DNA of 64,000 bases from Acinetobacter sp. C26M (GTDB lineage: Bacteria > Pseudomonadota > Gammaproteobacteria > Pseudomonadales > Moraxellaceae). Positions within the stretch are counted from its first letter, which is position 1; each line of letters begins with the position of its first letter. Of the stretch, positions 1 to 9,428 are shown one piece after another. The notes under the pieces were generated by a model that saw nothing but the letters and a program-made list of their open reading frames with translations, was not told the origin of the DNA and ran no database searches. The position numbers and the translations under genes were made by a program. Where the stretch lies: NCBI RefSeq assembly GCF_023702675.1, contig NZ_CP098478.1, positions 3,100,001-3,164,000 of the forward strand. The letters run 5' to 3'.

Positions 1-1880
1 TATTACTCACTCCAACATCTGCAATTCTACTGCAAAACTTTTTACTTAAGCTGATCAGCCAATACAAACAGCTTAGCTTATATGCCGATAGTGGCATTTT
101 ATCGCTTGATGGTTTCTGGAACCAATTAGGGCAACGTCTAGGCGCGCACTTCCTCCCTTTGGTCGAAGACGGTCAACAGCTTAAAACCCTCATTGGGAAA
201 GTCTTTCACCAAGAAAATGACAGTGAATGGCTCGATCTGATTGAGAATCAAGACTGGATTACACTATTCAACCTGTTAGGTGAAAGCCAAAGCAATACCA
301 GAGAAAAGCAAATTTCAAAGAATGAGCTAATTAAAGCGATTACGGTATTGTCCTATCGGATTAGTGGTATCGGTTTATATCCTGAATTTATTAATGCCCA
401 ACCCGAAATTACCGAATATGAATCGCCTTTTTTGGTACAAAACCGAGAAATCGTAGAATTCATCGAAAAATATAAAAAACAGATTGATGATCAAGATGCG
501 GTTGCAGTTTTACCACCACCTGATGCTTCACAAGCCTTTGTGATGCTTGATCAGTGCCGTGAGGTAGTACTAAAAATTCGCCGTGCCACCAAACGGATTG
601 GGGTCAGTATCAGTCTGACCTACTTATTGTCGCTATTAGAACAGGCGATTGACCGTATTGAACTACTGCTAACCTTGTTAGCCAGTAAAAATGATGCACG
701 TTATACCGCATTGGGTGAGCTGATCGTCGATTTGACCAAAGCACATTATAATGAAAAAAGTGTACGTCATTTGCTCACCTCGACCAGTGAGTTGATTGCC
801 TTACAGGTCACTGAGAATGCCAGTAAAACAGGCGAGCATTATGTAAGTACCGACAAAGCTGGCTTCTTTGGCATGTATAAAGCTGCAGCTGGCGCAGGTG
901 CGATCATTGCCACCATGGCGACACTGAAAATTTTAACGGCACGCTTGGTACTCGCACCGTTTGGACATGCTTTCTTATACAGCATGAACTATGCACTTGG
1001 TTTTATGCTGATTCATGTACTGCATTTTACTGTTGCAACCAAACAGCCAGCGATGACTGCTGCCGCACTTGCCTCGACTGTACAACAGCAAAAAGGCAGT
1101 AAAACTGCGCAGATCGCAGAACTGGCGGCATTGATTATTAATATTATTCGAACCCAGTTTATTGCGATTTTGGGGAATATCTCAATTGCAATCCCAACCG
1201 CGGCGCTGATTACTTATTTGTGGCAATACAATTTGGGTGAACCTCTACTCAATCATGCCAAGTCAGCCGCATTGCTACATAGTCTCAATCCATTTACCTC
1301 ATTGGCTGTTCCGCATGCAGCAATTGCTGGTGTTTGTTTGTTTTTCTCTGGTTTGATTGCTGGCTATTTTGATAACTTAGCGGTTTATCGCAAAGTCGGC
1401 CCACGTTTAAAACAGCATCGCCGCTTAAAACGCTGGATGGGACAGCAACGTTTAGACAAGTTTGCCAACTATATTGAGACCAACCTTGGTGCATTAGCAG
1501 GTAACTTCTTGTTCGGGATCATGCTTGGAAGTATGGGCACAATTGGATTTATCTTAGGTTTGCCTTTAGATATCCGTCATATTGCCTTTGCTTCTGCCAA
1601 CTTTATTCAAGGTTTAATGACCATTGGTGGTCCTGACATTGGTTTAATTTTGGTATCATTCTTAGGTGTTATGCTAATCGGCTTAACCAACTTATTTGTC
1701 AGTTTCACCTTAACGATTATTGTTGCTCTACGCGCACGTCGTGTTCGTTTTGCACAATGGAAGCCTTTAGCCAAGTTAGTAACAACGCATTTCTTAACGC
1801 GACCAAGTGATTTTTTCTGGCCACCTAAGCAGCCCGTAGAAGTTGAAGAGCAAACCAAGAACGCATCTTCGCATCACTAA
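1..1880 (+). CDS. Membrane protein of the 'site-specific recombinase' (SpecificRecomb/Gcr) family, 5' end outside window
   Basis: The reading frame is open from base 3 to the stop at 1880, giving about 625 residues, so the true start lies before the window. The TTG at 159 is only an internal codon. The N-terminal half is soluble and helical. The C-terminal half (from about nucleotide 880) has several long hydrophobic segments, ending in a basic stretch and a short charged tail. This layout matches the family historically named 'site-specific recombinase' (Gcr), although a membrane protein with this topology shows no recombinase catalytic motif that I can see. Its role is unknown. No intrinsic terminator follows directly; the next 500 bases hold inverted repeats and the adeIJK promoter. 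Confidence 0.8.
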   Translation, partial: LLTPTSAILLQNFLLKLISQYKQLSLYADSGILSLDGFWNQLGQRLGAHFLPLVEDGQQLKTLIGKVFHQENDSEWLDLIENQDWITLFNLLGESQSNTREKQISKNELIKAITVLSYRISGIGLYPEFINAQPEITEYESPFLVQNREIVEFIEKYKKQIDDQDAVAVLPPPDASQAFVMLDQCREVVLKIRRATKRIGVSISLTYLLSLLEQAIDRIELLLTLLASKNDARYTALGELIVDLTKAHYNEKSVRHLLTSTSELIALQVTENASKTGEHYVSTDKAGFFGMYKAAAGAGAIIATMATLKILTARLVLAPFGHAFLYSMNYALGFMLIHVLHFTVATKQPAMTAAALASTVQQQKGSKTAQIAELAALIINIIRTQFIAILGNISIAIPTAALITYLWQYNLGEPLLNHAKSAALLHSLNPFTSLAVPHAAIAGVCLFFSGLIAGYFDNLAVYRKVGPRLKQHRRLKRWMGQQRLDKFANYIETNLGALAGNFLFGIMLGSMGTIGFILGLPLDIRHIAFASANFIQGLMTIGGPDIGLILVSFLGVMLIGLTNLFVSFTLTIIVALRARRVRFAQWKPLAKLVTTHFLTRPSDFFWPPKQPVEVEEQTKNASSHH

Positions 1881-1916
1881 CTTTGTACAGAAAAAACGGT
1901 GAAGTACAAGTCTAAC

Positions 1917-1964
1917 ATTTGAACTATTTTTACGTATAATCAATCCACCAAAAATAGTTCAAAT
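1917..1964. repeat. Perfect 15-bp inverted repeat with a -10-like box in the loop
   Basis: The arms ATTTGAACTATTTTT (1917-1931) and its exact complement (1950-1964) are separated by 18 bases. The spacer contains TATAAT at 1935-1940, a perfect -10 hexamer, which would place a transcription start near 1947, just before the second arm. No good -35 box lies 17 bases upstream. The arms are too AT-rich, and lack a following T-run, to be a good terminator for the upstream gene. They could be an operator around a promoter or the base of a structured RNA. Confidence 0.5.
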
Positions 1965-2130
1965 GGGTTGGTATTCCCTGCGTCTATTGTTCAATAGATC
2001 ACTTCTCAGCCATGGTATCCCCTTTACCCTAAGGAGATACGATGACGTGAGTCCGTATCTCAATTTGAATGATAGAGATCGAAACAATGCTTCTTGATTA
2101 CTGACGTCCAAAGAATTTTATAATGTACTT
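1947..2130 (+). ncRNA. Candidate structured RNA or leader (unassigned)
   Basis: Downstream of the TATAAT at 1935-1940 there are two further perfect hairpins. One is TCTATTG/CAATAGA at 1983-1998, with a two-base loop. The other is GAGATACG/CGTATCTC at 2034-2061, with a 12-base loop. The second overlaps a perfect Shine-Dalgarno sequence, AAGGAG (2031-2036), placed five bases before a start codon that reads ATG ACG TGA, a two-codon open frame. No long open frame fits this stretch and I see no GC-rich terminator. It could be a small RNA or a translation-coupled leader. I compared it from memory with 6S RNA and the common riboswitches and could not match it. The 3' end given is arbitrary. Confidence 0.35.
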
Positions 2131-2335
2131 GAAATAAGTCGTTTATTTTTTGCTTTCGTTTAATCATGTTCTATAGCAGATATGTGGTGTATATGGTGAA
2201 ACGAATAAGTTAAAAAGAGCCTATTTCAATAAGTACATATATCAATCTAAAATGAGATATACATCAAATTTTGTTATGTTTTTTTACTAGCCCTTAAAAA
2301 AACACAAAAATGAAATTATCATAAAATTTCAAGAC

Positions 2336-2366
2336 TTGACCAAAAGTGTACTCGCGAGTACACTTT
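2336..2366 (+). promoter_or_regulatory. Promoter of the PAP2-adeIJK operon with a 24-bp palindromic operator
   Basis: TTGACC (2336-2341) and TACACT (2359-2364) are separated by exactly 17 bases and form a credible sigma-70 promoter 50 bases before the PAP2 gene. A perfect 24-bp palindrome, half-site AAAGTGTACTCG, spans 2343-2366. It fills the spacer and covers the -10 box, the classic position for a repressor. In Acinetobacter, adeIJK is repressed by AdeN, a TetR-family protein that typically would bind such a palindrome. Assigning this operator to AdeN is inference; adeN itself is not in the window. Confidence 0.7.
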
Positions 2367-2415
2367 CAAACACTCAACAACCCTGAATAATGGTTAAGCA
2401 AATAATGAGTAGCGC

Positions 2416-3066
2416 ATGCCGTACCTATTGCTTTGTATTGGTTGCTTTTTTTTAGGACTCGGTGTGATTGGATTAATGAATTCCAACGCATCAACTTTAG
2501 ACCTTTTTAGTGTTCAAGCTTTTTTTGAGCACCGTTCATTTACGCTTAACCATGTGACAGTTCTGCTCTCCCGACTAGGTGGAATGCCTTTTTTACTATT
2601 TTTAACAACATTTTTGTGTATTTACCAAACGTGGATTAAAAATTATAAGAATGTGACTTTTATCGCTTTAAGTGTGAGCGGCAGCATTGTGATTGGTTGG
2701 CTTCTGAAATGGAGCATTGATCGGCCAAGACCAATGGAGTTTTATCACTTGGTTCAAAGTTATGGCGCATCCTTCCCAAGTGCCCATAGCCTTTATGCTG
2801 CAACCCTTGCGAGTCTAGCCATGCTGTTGTGTCAACAGTATAAGTATCGCACCAGTGTCATTTTAGTATCTACTTTATGGTTTATATTCATGGGGATATC
2901 TAGAGTTTATGCAGGGGTTCACTTCCCAACTGACGTACTTGCTGGTTGGGGAATTGGGTTGATTTGGACTTCGTTGCTTTGGTTAGGGCTGTATCAAAGC
3001 ACTTTCAGCAACAATTTGTTTTTAGATAAAAAATCTAAATTGAGGTGGAATAATGATGTCGGCTAA
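2416..3066 (+). CDS. PAP2-family membrane phosphatase upstream of adeIJK
   Basis: This 216-residue integral membrane protein carries the three phosphatase motifs of the PAP2 superfamily: K-x6-RP within KWSIDRPRP, the PSAH motif with its catalytic-base histidine, and SRVYAGVHFPTD with the nucleophile histidine and the conserved aspartate. Such enzymes remove phosphate from membrane lipids such as undecaprenyl pyrophosphate, phosphatidic acid or lipid A. The substrate here is not evident. The 3' end overlaps the start of adeI by 14 bases, so the two are almost certainly cotranscribed from the promoter at 2336. A PAP2 gene at this position is known from other Acinetobacter genomes. The ATG at 2416 is the first in-frame start with a sensible hydrophobic N terminus. 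Confidence 0.85.
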   Translation: MPYLLLCIGCFFLGLGVIGLMNSNASTLDLFSVQAFFEHRSFTLNHVTVLLSRLGGMPFLLFLTTFLCIYQTWIKNYKNVTFIALSVSGSIVIGWLLKWSIDRPRPMEFYHLVQSYGASFPSAHSLYAATLASLAMLLCQQYKYRTSVILVSTLWFIFMGISRVYAGVHFPTDVLAGWGIGLIWTSLLWLGLYQSTFSNNLFLDKKSKLRWNNDVG

Positions 3067-4306
3067 GCTTTGGGCTCCTGCCCTAACTGCTTGCGCATTA
3101 GCAACAAGCATTGCGCTTGTTGGTTGTAGCAAAGATCCTAAAGATGCACAGCAAGCTGCTGCTGCTCAAAAAATGCCACCTCCAGAAGTTGGTGTCATTG
3201 TTGCGCAACCACAAAGCGTTGAACAAAACGTCGAACTGTCAGGACGAACCTCTGCATATCAAGTTTCGGAAGTACGCCCTCAAACAGGTGGCGTAATCTT
3301 AAAACGATTATTTGCTGAAGGAAGCTACGTTCAAGCAGGTCAAGCACTTTATCAAATTGATGCAAATACCAACCGCGCAACGGCAGACAGTGCTCGTGCA
3401 ACGTTATTGCGTCAACAAGCAAACTTAAATGCATTACGTGTGAAAGAAGGCCGTTATCGTCAGCTTGTCGGAACAAATGCTGTTTCTAAACAAGAATATG
3501 ATGATATCAATGCTCAAGTAAAATTGGCTGAAGCTGATGTAGCTGCGTCTGAAGCTGCATTGAAAAATGCTGAAATCACTTTGGGCTACTCAACTGTTCG
3601 CGCGCCAATTTCTGGTCAATCTAGCCGCTCTTCGGTAACGCCTGGTGCGTTGGTGACTGCAAACCAAGCTGATCCACTGGTCACGATTCAACAACTAGAT
3701 CCAATCTATGTTGATATCAATCAATCCAGTGCTGAATTATTGCGTTTACGCCAACAACTCAGTAAAGGCAGCTTGAATAACAGCAACAATACCCGTGTCA
3801 AAATCACGCTGGAAGATGGTTCTGAATACCCAGTTGAAGGTCAACTCGCTTTCTCTGATGCGAGCGTGAATCCAGATACAGGTACTGTGACTTTACGTGC
3901 AGTCTTCTCAAATCCAAACCATTTATTATTACCAGGTATGTATGCAACGGCTAAAATTTCGCAAGGAGTTTTACCAAACGCTTATCTGATCCCTCAAGCA
4001 GCTGTGTCTCGTTTACCAACAGGACAAGCAATTGCTTTAGTGGTAAATGCTAAAGGTGCGATCGAAACACGTCCAGTTAAAACTGTGGGTGTCAAAGGTC
4101 AAGACTGGATTGTAACCGAAGGCTTACAGGCTGGTGATAAAGTTGTTGTTGATGGTGTTGCCAAGGTAAAAGAAGGACAAGAAGTGTCTGCTAAACCTTA
4201 TCAACCAAAAGCAGCTGAAGGTCAAAATGCAGCACCAAAAGCTGCTGAACAACAAAAGCAAGCCAATTCACCAAAAGCTGAACAAAAAGCAACTTCAGAA
4301 GCTTAA
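3053..4306 (+). CDS. adeI: AdeI, periplasmic adaptor (membrane fusion) subunit of the AdeIJK efflux pump
   Basis: A 417-residue lipoprotein of the RND membrane-fusion family. The signal peptide ends in a lipobox (ALVGC, lipidated Cys25). It is followed by the barrel-sandwich (lipoyl) halves around residues 65-100 and 175-215, the alpha-helical hairpin between them rich in Ala/Gln/Arg, and a beta-barrel and membrane-proximal domain. The C-terminal tail is low-complexity, rich in Lys, Ala, Gln and Pro. AdeI bridges the inner-membrane pump AdeJ and the outer-membrane channel AdeK. A GAGGTGG Shine-Dalgarno sits just before ATG 3053; the adjacent ATG at 3056 is an alternative. It overlaps the PAP2 gene and is followed 12 bases later by adeJ. 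Confidence 0.95.
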   Translation: MMSAKLWAPALTACALATSIALVGCSKDPKDAQQAAAAQKMPPPEVGVIVAQPQSVEQNVELSGRTSAYQVSEVRPQTGGVILKRLFAEGSYVQAGQALYQIDANTNRATADSARATLLRQQANLNALRVKEGRYRQLVGTNAVSKQEYDDINAQVKLAEADVAASEAALKNAEITLGYSTVRAPISGQSSRSSVTPGALVTANQADPLVTIQQLDPIYVDINQSSAELLRLRQQLSKGSLNNSNNTRVKITLEDGSEYPVEGQLAFSDASVNPDTGTVTLRAVFSNPNHLLLPGMYATAKISQGVLPNAYLIPQAAVSRLPTGQAIALVVNAKGAIETRPVKTVGVKGQDWIVTEGLQAGDKVVVDGVAKVKEGQEVSAKPYQPKAAEGQNAAPKAAEQQKQANSPKAEQKATSEA

Positions 4307-4318
4307 GGGGTAGATTGC

Positions 4319-7300
4319 ATGGCTCAATTTTTTATCCATCGCCCAATTTTCGCTTGGGTGATTGCACTGGTCATTATGTTGGCGGGTATTATCACGCTTA
4401 CAAAAATGCCAGTTGCACAATATCCGACAATTGCCCCCCCCACGGTAACTATTTCTGCAACTTATCCTGGGGCTTCTGCTCAAACTGTTGAAAATACCGT
4501 AACCCAAATCATTGAACAACAAATGAATGGTTTGGATGGCTTACGTTACATTTCATCGAACAGTGCGGGTAATGGTCAAGCATCGATTAACTTGAACTTT
4601 GCACAAGGTATCGATCCAGATATCGCACAGGTTCAAGTTCAAAACAAACTGCAATCAGCAACAGCGCTTTTACCTGCTGACGTACAACGTCAAGGTGTAA
4701 AGGTAACTAAGTCTGGTGCAAGCTTCTTACAAGTTATTGCTTTTTACTCGCCAGATAACAGCCTTTCTGCATCTGACATTAAAGACTATGTGAACTCAAA
4801 TATTTCTGAGCCACTGAGTCGTGTGGCGGGTGTAGGTGAACTCCAAGTGTTTGGTGGTTCATATGCAATGCGTATCTGGTTAGATCCAGCAAAGCTGACG
4901 AGCTTTAACCTGACACCAAATGATGTTGCGACAGCCATTCGTGCACAAAACTCTCAAGTTGCAGTTGGTCAGCTCGGTGGTGCGCCATCGACTGCGGGTC
5001 AAGTACTCAACGCAACCGTGAATGCACAAACCATGTTGCAAACCCCTGAACAGTTTAAAAACATCTTCCTGAAAAATACTTCAGGTGGTGCTCAAGTTCG
5101 TTTAGGTGATGTTGCACGTGTAGAACTGGGTTCTGATAACTACCAATTCGACTCGAAATTTAATGGTAGCCCTGCAGGTGGTGTTGCAATCAAACTTGCA
5201 ACAGGTGCCAATGCACTGGATACAGCTGCTGCAGTTGAAAAGCGTTTATCTGAGTTACGTCATAATTATCCAAGCGGCTTAAAAGACAAGCTTGCGTATG
5301 ACACGACGCCATTTATTCGTCTATCAATTGAAAGTGTTGTCCATACGCTGATTGAAGCAGTAGTGCTGGTATTTATCGTAATGTTCTTGTTCTTACAGAA
5401 CTGGCGCGCAACGATTATTCCAACATTGGCTGTACCTGTGGTTGTACTCGGTACATTTGCCGTGATTAATATCTTCGGCTTCTCAATCAACACACTCACC
5501 ATGTTTGCAATGGTACTTGCCATTGGTCTATTGGTGGATGATGCCATCGTTGTGGTTGAGAACGTTGAACGGGTAATGCAAGAAGAACATCTCGAACCGA
5601 TTCCAGCGACTGAAAAGTCAATGAGTCAGATTTCGGGTGCCTTAGTCGGTATTACCAGTGTGTTAACAGCGGTATTCGTACCGATGGCATTCTTCAGTGG
5701 AACCACTGGTGTTATTTATCGTCAGTTCTCGATCACGCTGGTTACCGCGATGATTCTGTCATTACTGGTAGCATTAACCTTTACCCCTGCCCTGTGTGCG
5801 ACCTTGTTAAAACAACACGATCCAAACAAGCAGGAAAGCAACAATATTTTCGCGCGTTTCTTCCGCTGGTTTAACCGTAGCTTTGAAAAACTTTCAGAGA
5901 AATACCAAGGCGGTGTCAATCGTATGACCCACCACAAGTTATTCTCTGGTGTGCTTTATATTGTTGTCATCGCAGCTTTGGTTGGTATCTACAAAGTATT
6001 ACCATCTTCTTTCTTACCAGAAGAAGACCAAGGTGTGGTCATGACCTTAGTTCAGTTACCACCAAGTGCGAGCTTGGAACGTACTGATAAAGTCATTGAT
6101 ACCATGACGGGCTACTTCTTGAATAAGGAAAAAGAAAATGTAGAGTCGATCTTTACCGTTGCTGGTTTCTCATTCACAGGGGTAGGTCAAAACGCGGGTC
6201 TTGCCTTTATTAAATTAAAAGACTGGAGTGAGCGTACGACACCAGAATCACAGATTGGTGCCATTATTCAACGTGGTATGGCATTGAACATGATTGTGAA
6301 AGATGCGTCTTACATCATGCCATTGCAGTTACCGGCAATGCCTGAATTGGGTGTCGCTTCTGGTTTCGATATCCAGTTGAAAGATGCAAGCGGTCAAGGG
6401 CATGAGAAGCTGATTGCTGCACGTAATGCGATTTTAGGTATGGCATCTCAAGACAAACGTCTTGCGGGTGTACGTCCAAATGGTCAAGAAGATACACCAC
6501 AGTACCAGATCACCATTGATCAAGCACAAGCAGGTGCAATGGGTGTCAGTATCGCTGATATTAACAACACCATGAGCATGGCTTGGGGTGGTTCGTATAT
6601 CAATGACTTCGTTGACCGTGGTCGTGTGAAGAAAGTTTATGTCCAAGGTGAAGCGGATACTCGCATGATGCCTGAAGACTTGAACAAGTGGTATGTACGT
6701 AATAACAAAGGCGAAATGGTTCCTTTCTCTGGCTTTGCCAAAGGTGAATGGACTTATGGTTCACCTCGTCTAGAACGTTATAACGGTGTATCTTCTGTTA
6801 ACATTCAAGGTACTCCTGCACCGGGTGTCAGCTCTGGTGATGCAATGTTGGCGATGGAAGAAATCATTGGTAAGTTACCTTCTATGGGCTTAACTGGTTT
6901 CGACTATGAATGGACAGGTTTATCTTTAGAAGAACGTGATTCTGGTAGCCAAACAGCTCCACTCTTGGTTCTTTCATTATTAATCGTGTTCCTGTGTCTT
7001 GCTGCACTCTATGAAAGCTGGTCAGTCCCTGTTTCTGTATTACTGGTTGTACCTTTAGGTATCGTCGGCGCATTTACATTGACATGGTTAGGTATGCTGA
7101 TTAAAGGTGATCCAAACTTATCCTTTAACATTTACTTCCAGGTTGCGATTGTTGCCGTAATTGGTCTATCCGCGAAGAACGCGATCTTGATCGTCGAATT
7201 TGCGAAAGAATTACAGGAACAAGGTGAAGAGCTTTTTGAAGCAACTCTACATGCTGCAAAAATGCGTTTACGCCCAATTATCATGACCACACTTGCATTC

Positions 7301-7492
7301 GGTTTCGGTGTTTTACCGTTAGCTCTAGCAAGCGGTGCTGGTGCTGGTAGCCAACACTCGGTCGGTTATGGTGTACTTGGTGGTGTAATTTCATCAACGC
7401 TTTTAGGTATTTTCTTCATCCCTGTGTTCTTCGTGTGGATTCGTAGTATCTTTAAGTACAAACCTAAAACTTTAAATACTCAGGAGCATTGA
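4319..7492 (+). CDS. adeJ: AdeJ, RND multidrug efflux transporter
   Basis: A 1057-residue RND (HAE1) pump and proton-drug antiporter of the inner membrane. It has the usual duplicated plan: one N-terminal helix, a large periplasmic porter loop, a block of helices, then a second periplasmic loop and helix block. The proton-relay aspartates are present as D407-D408 in [17 protein letters not shown], and the relay lysine lies in [14 protein letters not shown] (about K953). The length is normal for the AcrB/AdeJ group. AdeIJK is the intrinsic broad-range pump of Acinetobacter, exporting beta-lactams, chloramphenicol, tetracyclines, fluoroquinolones and others. The stop codon overlaps the region just before adeK, so translation is probably coupled. 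Confidence 0.96.
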   Translation: MAQFFIHRPIFAWVIALVIMLAGIITLTKMPVAQYPTIAPPTVTISATYPGASAQTVENTVTQIIEQQMNGLDGLRYISSNSAGNGQASINLNFAQGIDPDIAQVQVQNKLQSATALLPADVQRQGVKVTKSGASFLQVIAFYSPDNSLSASDIKDYVNSNISEPLSRVAGVGELQVFGGSYAMRIWLDPAKLTSFNLTPNDVATAIRAQNSQVAVGQLGGAPSTAGQVLNATVNAQTMLQTPEQFKNIFLKNTSGGAQVRLGDVARVELGSDNYQFDSKFNGSPAGGVAIKLATGANALDTAAAVEKRLSELRHNYPSGLKDKLAYDTTPFIRLSIESVVHTLIEAVVLVFIVMFLFLQNWRATIIPTLAVPVVVLGTFAVINIFGFSINTLTMFAMVLAIGLLVDDAIVVVENVERVMQEEHLEPIPATEKSMSQISGALVGITSVLTAVFVPMAFFSGTTGVIYRQFSITLVTAMILSLLVALTFTPALCATLLKQHDPNKQESNNIFARFFRWFNRSFEKLSEKYQGGVNRMTHHKLFSGVLYIVVIAALVGIYKVLPSSFLPEEDQGVVMTLVQLPPSASLERTDKVIDTMTGYFLNKEKENVESIFTVAGFSFTGVGQNAGLAFIKLKDWSERTTPESQIGAIIQRGMALNMIVKDASYIMPLQLPAMPELGVASGFDIQLKDASGQGHEKLIAARNAILGMASQDKRLAGVRPNGQEDTPQYQITIDQAQAGAMGVSIADINNTMSMAWGGSYINDFVDRGRVKKVYVQGEADTRMMPEDLNKWYVRNNKGEMVPFSGFAKGEWTYGSPRLERYNGVSSVNIQGTPAPGVSSGDAMLAMEEIIGKLPSMGLTGFDYEWTGLSLEERDSGSQTAPLLVLSLLIVFLCLAALYESWSVPVSVLLVVPLGIVGAFTLTWLGMLIKGDPNLSFNIYFQVAIVAVIGLSAKNAILIVEFAKELQEQGEELFEATLHAAKMRLRPIIMTTLAFGFGVLPLALASGAGAGSQHSVGYGVLGGVISSTLLGIFFIPVFFVWIRSIFKYKPKTLNTQEH

Positions 7493-7497
7493 TCGTG

Positions 7498-8961
7498 ATG
7501 CAAACTGTATGGTCTATTTCCAGTCGTGGCATTGCAATCTCTGCACTCGCGCTTTCTTTGGCTGCCTGCCAAAGCATGCGCGGGCCAGAGCCTGTTGTGA
7601 GTTCAGATGTTCCTGAAAGCTTCGCGTCTTATGGTAATGCTTCTGGAAAATCAATCGCAGAACAAGGTTACAAAGATTTCTTTGCTGACCAACGTTTATT
7701 ACAAGTGATTGATCTGGCGCTTGCCAATAACCGTGATTTACGTACTGCCGCTTTAAACATTCAAAAAGCGCAACAGCAATACCAAATCTCGGAAAACAAT
7801 CAATTGCCGACTATTGGGGCAAGTGGTAGTGCCGTTCGTCAAGTCACCCCTAGCCGTGACCCTAATAACCCGTATTCAACTTATCAAGTTGGCTTAGGCT
7901 TAACTTCATATGAATTGGATTTCTGGGGTCGTGTACGTAGCTTGAAAGATGCAGCTTTAGATAGCTACCTCGCAACACAAAGCTCACGCGATGCAACGCA
8001 GATCAGTTTAATCAGCCAAGTCACTCAAGCATGGTTAAACTACTCATACGCGAATGCGCAATTGAAATTGGCGGATCAAACGCTAAAAGCTCAACAAGAC
8101 TCGTTTAACTTAAACAAGAAACGTTTTGATGTGGGTATTGATAGCGAAATCCCTGTGCGTCAAGCACAAATTTCAGTTGAAACTGCACGTAATGATGTCG
8201 CGAACTACAAGACTCAAGTTGCTCAAGCACAAAACTTGTTGAACTTGCTTGTTGGTCAGCCAGTTCCTCAGAACTTGCTCCCTCAACAACAAGTTGCACG
8301 TATTACGCAACAAAGTGTGTTTAGTGCTGGCCTACCAAGTGACTTACTCAACAACCGTCCAGATGTAAAAGCGTCTGAATACCAGTTAAGTGCTGCGGGT
8401 GCGAATATTGGTGCTGCTAAAGCCCAACTGTTCCCAACCATTAGCCTGACTGGTTCTGCTGGTTATGCATCAACTGATTTGAGTGACTTATTCAAATCTG
8501 GTAATGGAGTCTGGTCAATTGGTCCAAGCTTGAATATCCCAATTTTTGACTGGGGTACACGTAAGGCCAATATCAAAATCTCTGAAACCGATCAGAAAAT
8601 CGCACTTGCTAACTATGAAAAGTCAGTACAGTCCGCTTTCCGTGAAGTGAATGATGCTTTGGCAACGCGTGCTAACATTGGCGACCGTTTAACCGCGCAA
8701 CGTCGTTTGGTTGATGCAACCAATACCACTTATAAGCTTTCAAATGCCCGCTTCCGTGCTGGTATTGACAGCTATTTAACCGTATTGGATGCACAACGTT
8801 CTGCTTATTCAGCTGAACAAGGCTTATTGTTGCTTCAACAAGCAAACCTCAACAACCAAGTTGAACTGTACAAAACTTTAGGCGGTGGTCTCAAAGCATC
8901 TAGCAGTGAAACGGTAACGCACCAGCCATCTAGCTCAGAACAACACTACGCAAAAAAATAA
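7498..8961 (+). CDS. adeK: AdeK, outer-membrane channel of the AdeIJK efflux pump
   Basis: A 487-residue TolC/OprM-type outer membrane factor and lipoprotein. The signal peptide ends at a lipobox (LAACQS), followed by two repeated outer-membrane-efflux halves. Typical stretches include YELDFWGRVRSLKDAA and PIFDWGTR. It forms the trimeric exit duct for AdeI-AdeJ. In-frame TTG 7489 and GTG 7495 lie just upstream. I chose ATG 7498 because known AdeK begins at the equivalent MQ; the GGAG at 7483-7486 fits GTG 7495 or ATG 7498 and is too close to 7489. The gene ends the operon and is followed by a strong intrinsic terminator. Confidence 0.94.
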   Translation: MQTVWSISSRGIAISALALSLAACQSMRGPEPVVSSDVPESFASYGNASGKSIAEQGYKDFFADQRLLQVIDLALANNRDLRTAALNIQKAQQQYQISENNQLPTIGASGSAVRQVTPSRDPNNPYSTYQVGLGLTSYELDFWGRVRSLKDAALDSYLATQSSRDATQISLISQVTQAWLNYSYANAQLKLADQTLKAQQDSFNLNKKRFDVGIDSEIPVRQAQISVETARNDVANYKTQVAQAQNLLNLLVGQPVPQNLLPQQQVARITQQSVFSAGLPSDLLNNRPDVKASEYQLSAAGANIGAAKAQLFPTISLTGSAGYASTDLSDLFKSGNGVWSIGPSLNIPIFDWGTRKANIKISETDQKIALANYEKSVQSAFREVNDALATRANIGDRLTAQRRLVDATNTTYKLSNARFRAGIDSYLTVLDAQRSAYSAEQGLLLLQQANLNNQVELYKTLGGGLKASSSETVTHQPSSSEQHYAKK

Positions 8962-8978
8962 TTTCATCTTTTGCGAAT

Positions 8979-9006
8979 AAAAAAGCTCACTTCGGTGAGC
9001 TTTTTT
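8979..9006 (+). terminator. Intrinsic terminator of the adeIJK operon
   Basis: A perfect GCTCAC/GTGAGC stem closed by a stable TTCG tetraloop is flanked by an A-run upstream and six T downstream. It lies 17 bases after the adeK stop codon. Confidence 0.92.
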
Positions 9007-9069
9007 ATTGCAACCATGACCAATATTTCTTATCTTCAAACTGAATATATTGATGATTTAGAAAATACA

Positions 9070-9420
9070 ATGTTACTAAGCAGTTTAGAGTCTGTACCTG
9101 GTCATGAAATCTTACGCCAGCTAGATGTGGTGTATGGCAGCACCGTTCGTAGTAAACATGTGGGCCGTGATTTGATGGCAGGCTTAAAGAATATTGTGGG
9201 TGGTGAATTGACGGGCTATACCGAATTGCTGGAAGAATCACGTCAAGAAGCGACACAACGTATGATCGATAAGGCAAAAGCTCTAGGTGCCAATGCCATT
9301 GTCGGTATTCGTTTCTCGACTTCAAATATTGCCCAAGGCGCATCAGAGTTATTTGTCTATGGTACCGCAGTAGTGGTACAACCCGTTGCACCTAAACTTC
9401 CTGATCCATTTGGCGCATAG
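9070..9420 (+). CDS. YbjQ/UPF0145 (heavy-metal-binding-like) family protein
   Basis: A small soluble protein of 116 residues in the YbjQ/UPF0145 family, with the typical core GLKNIVGGELTGY, a helix rich in Arg and Glu (EESRQEATQRMIDKAKALGANAIVGI) and the closing YGTAVVV strand. The family forms oligomers; its function is not firmly known. The start is uncertain. ATG 9016 would add 18 residues, but it lies directly after the adeK terminator without a ribosome site. ATG 9070 aligns with the N terminus of E. coli YbjQ, so I prefer it. The next gene, 8 bases downstream, is a membrane-anchored relative, and the two probably form an operon. Confidence 0.82.
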   Translation: MLLSSLESVPGHEILRQLDVVYGSTVRSKHVGRDLMAGLKNIVGGELTGYTELLEESRQEATQRMIDKAKALGANAIVGIRFSTSNIAQGASELFVYGTAVVVQPVAPKLPDPFGA

Positions 9421-9428
9421 GCAAAATT

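Noticed and set aside
1..1880. True recombinase activity for the first gene
   Set aside because: The family name is historical; the protein has several membrane helices and no visible tyrosine or serine recombinase active site.
1947..2130. 6S RNA or a known riboswitch
   Set aside because: Length is about right for 6S RNA, but I could not draw the closing stem plus central bubble, and none of the common aptamer cores is present. Left as an unassigned candidate.
8971..9069. Upstream extension of the first YbjQ gene to a TTG at 8971
   Set aside because: This part is the adeK terminator; a start inside it is implausible.
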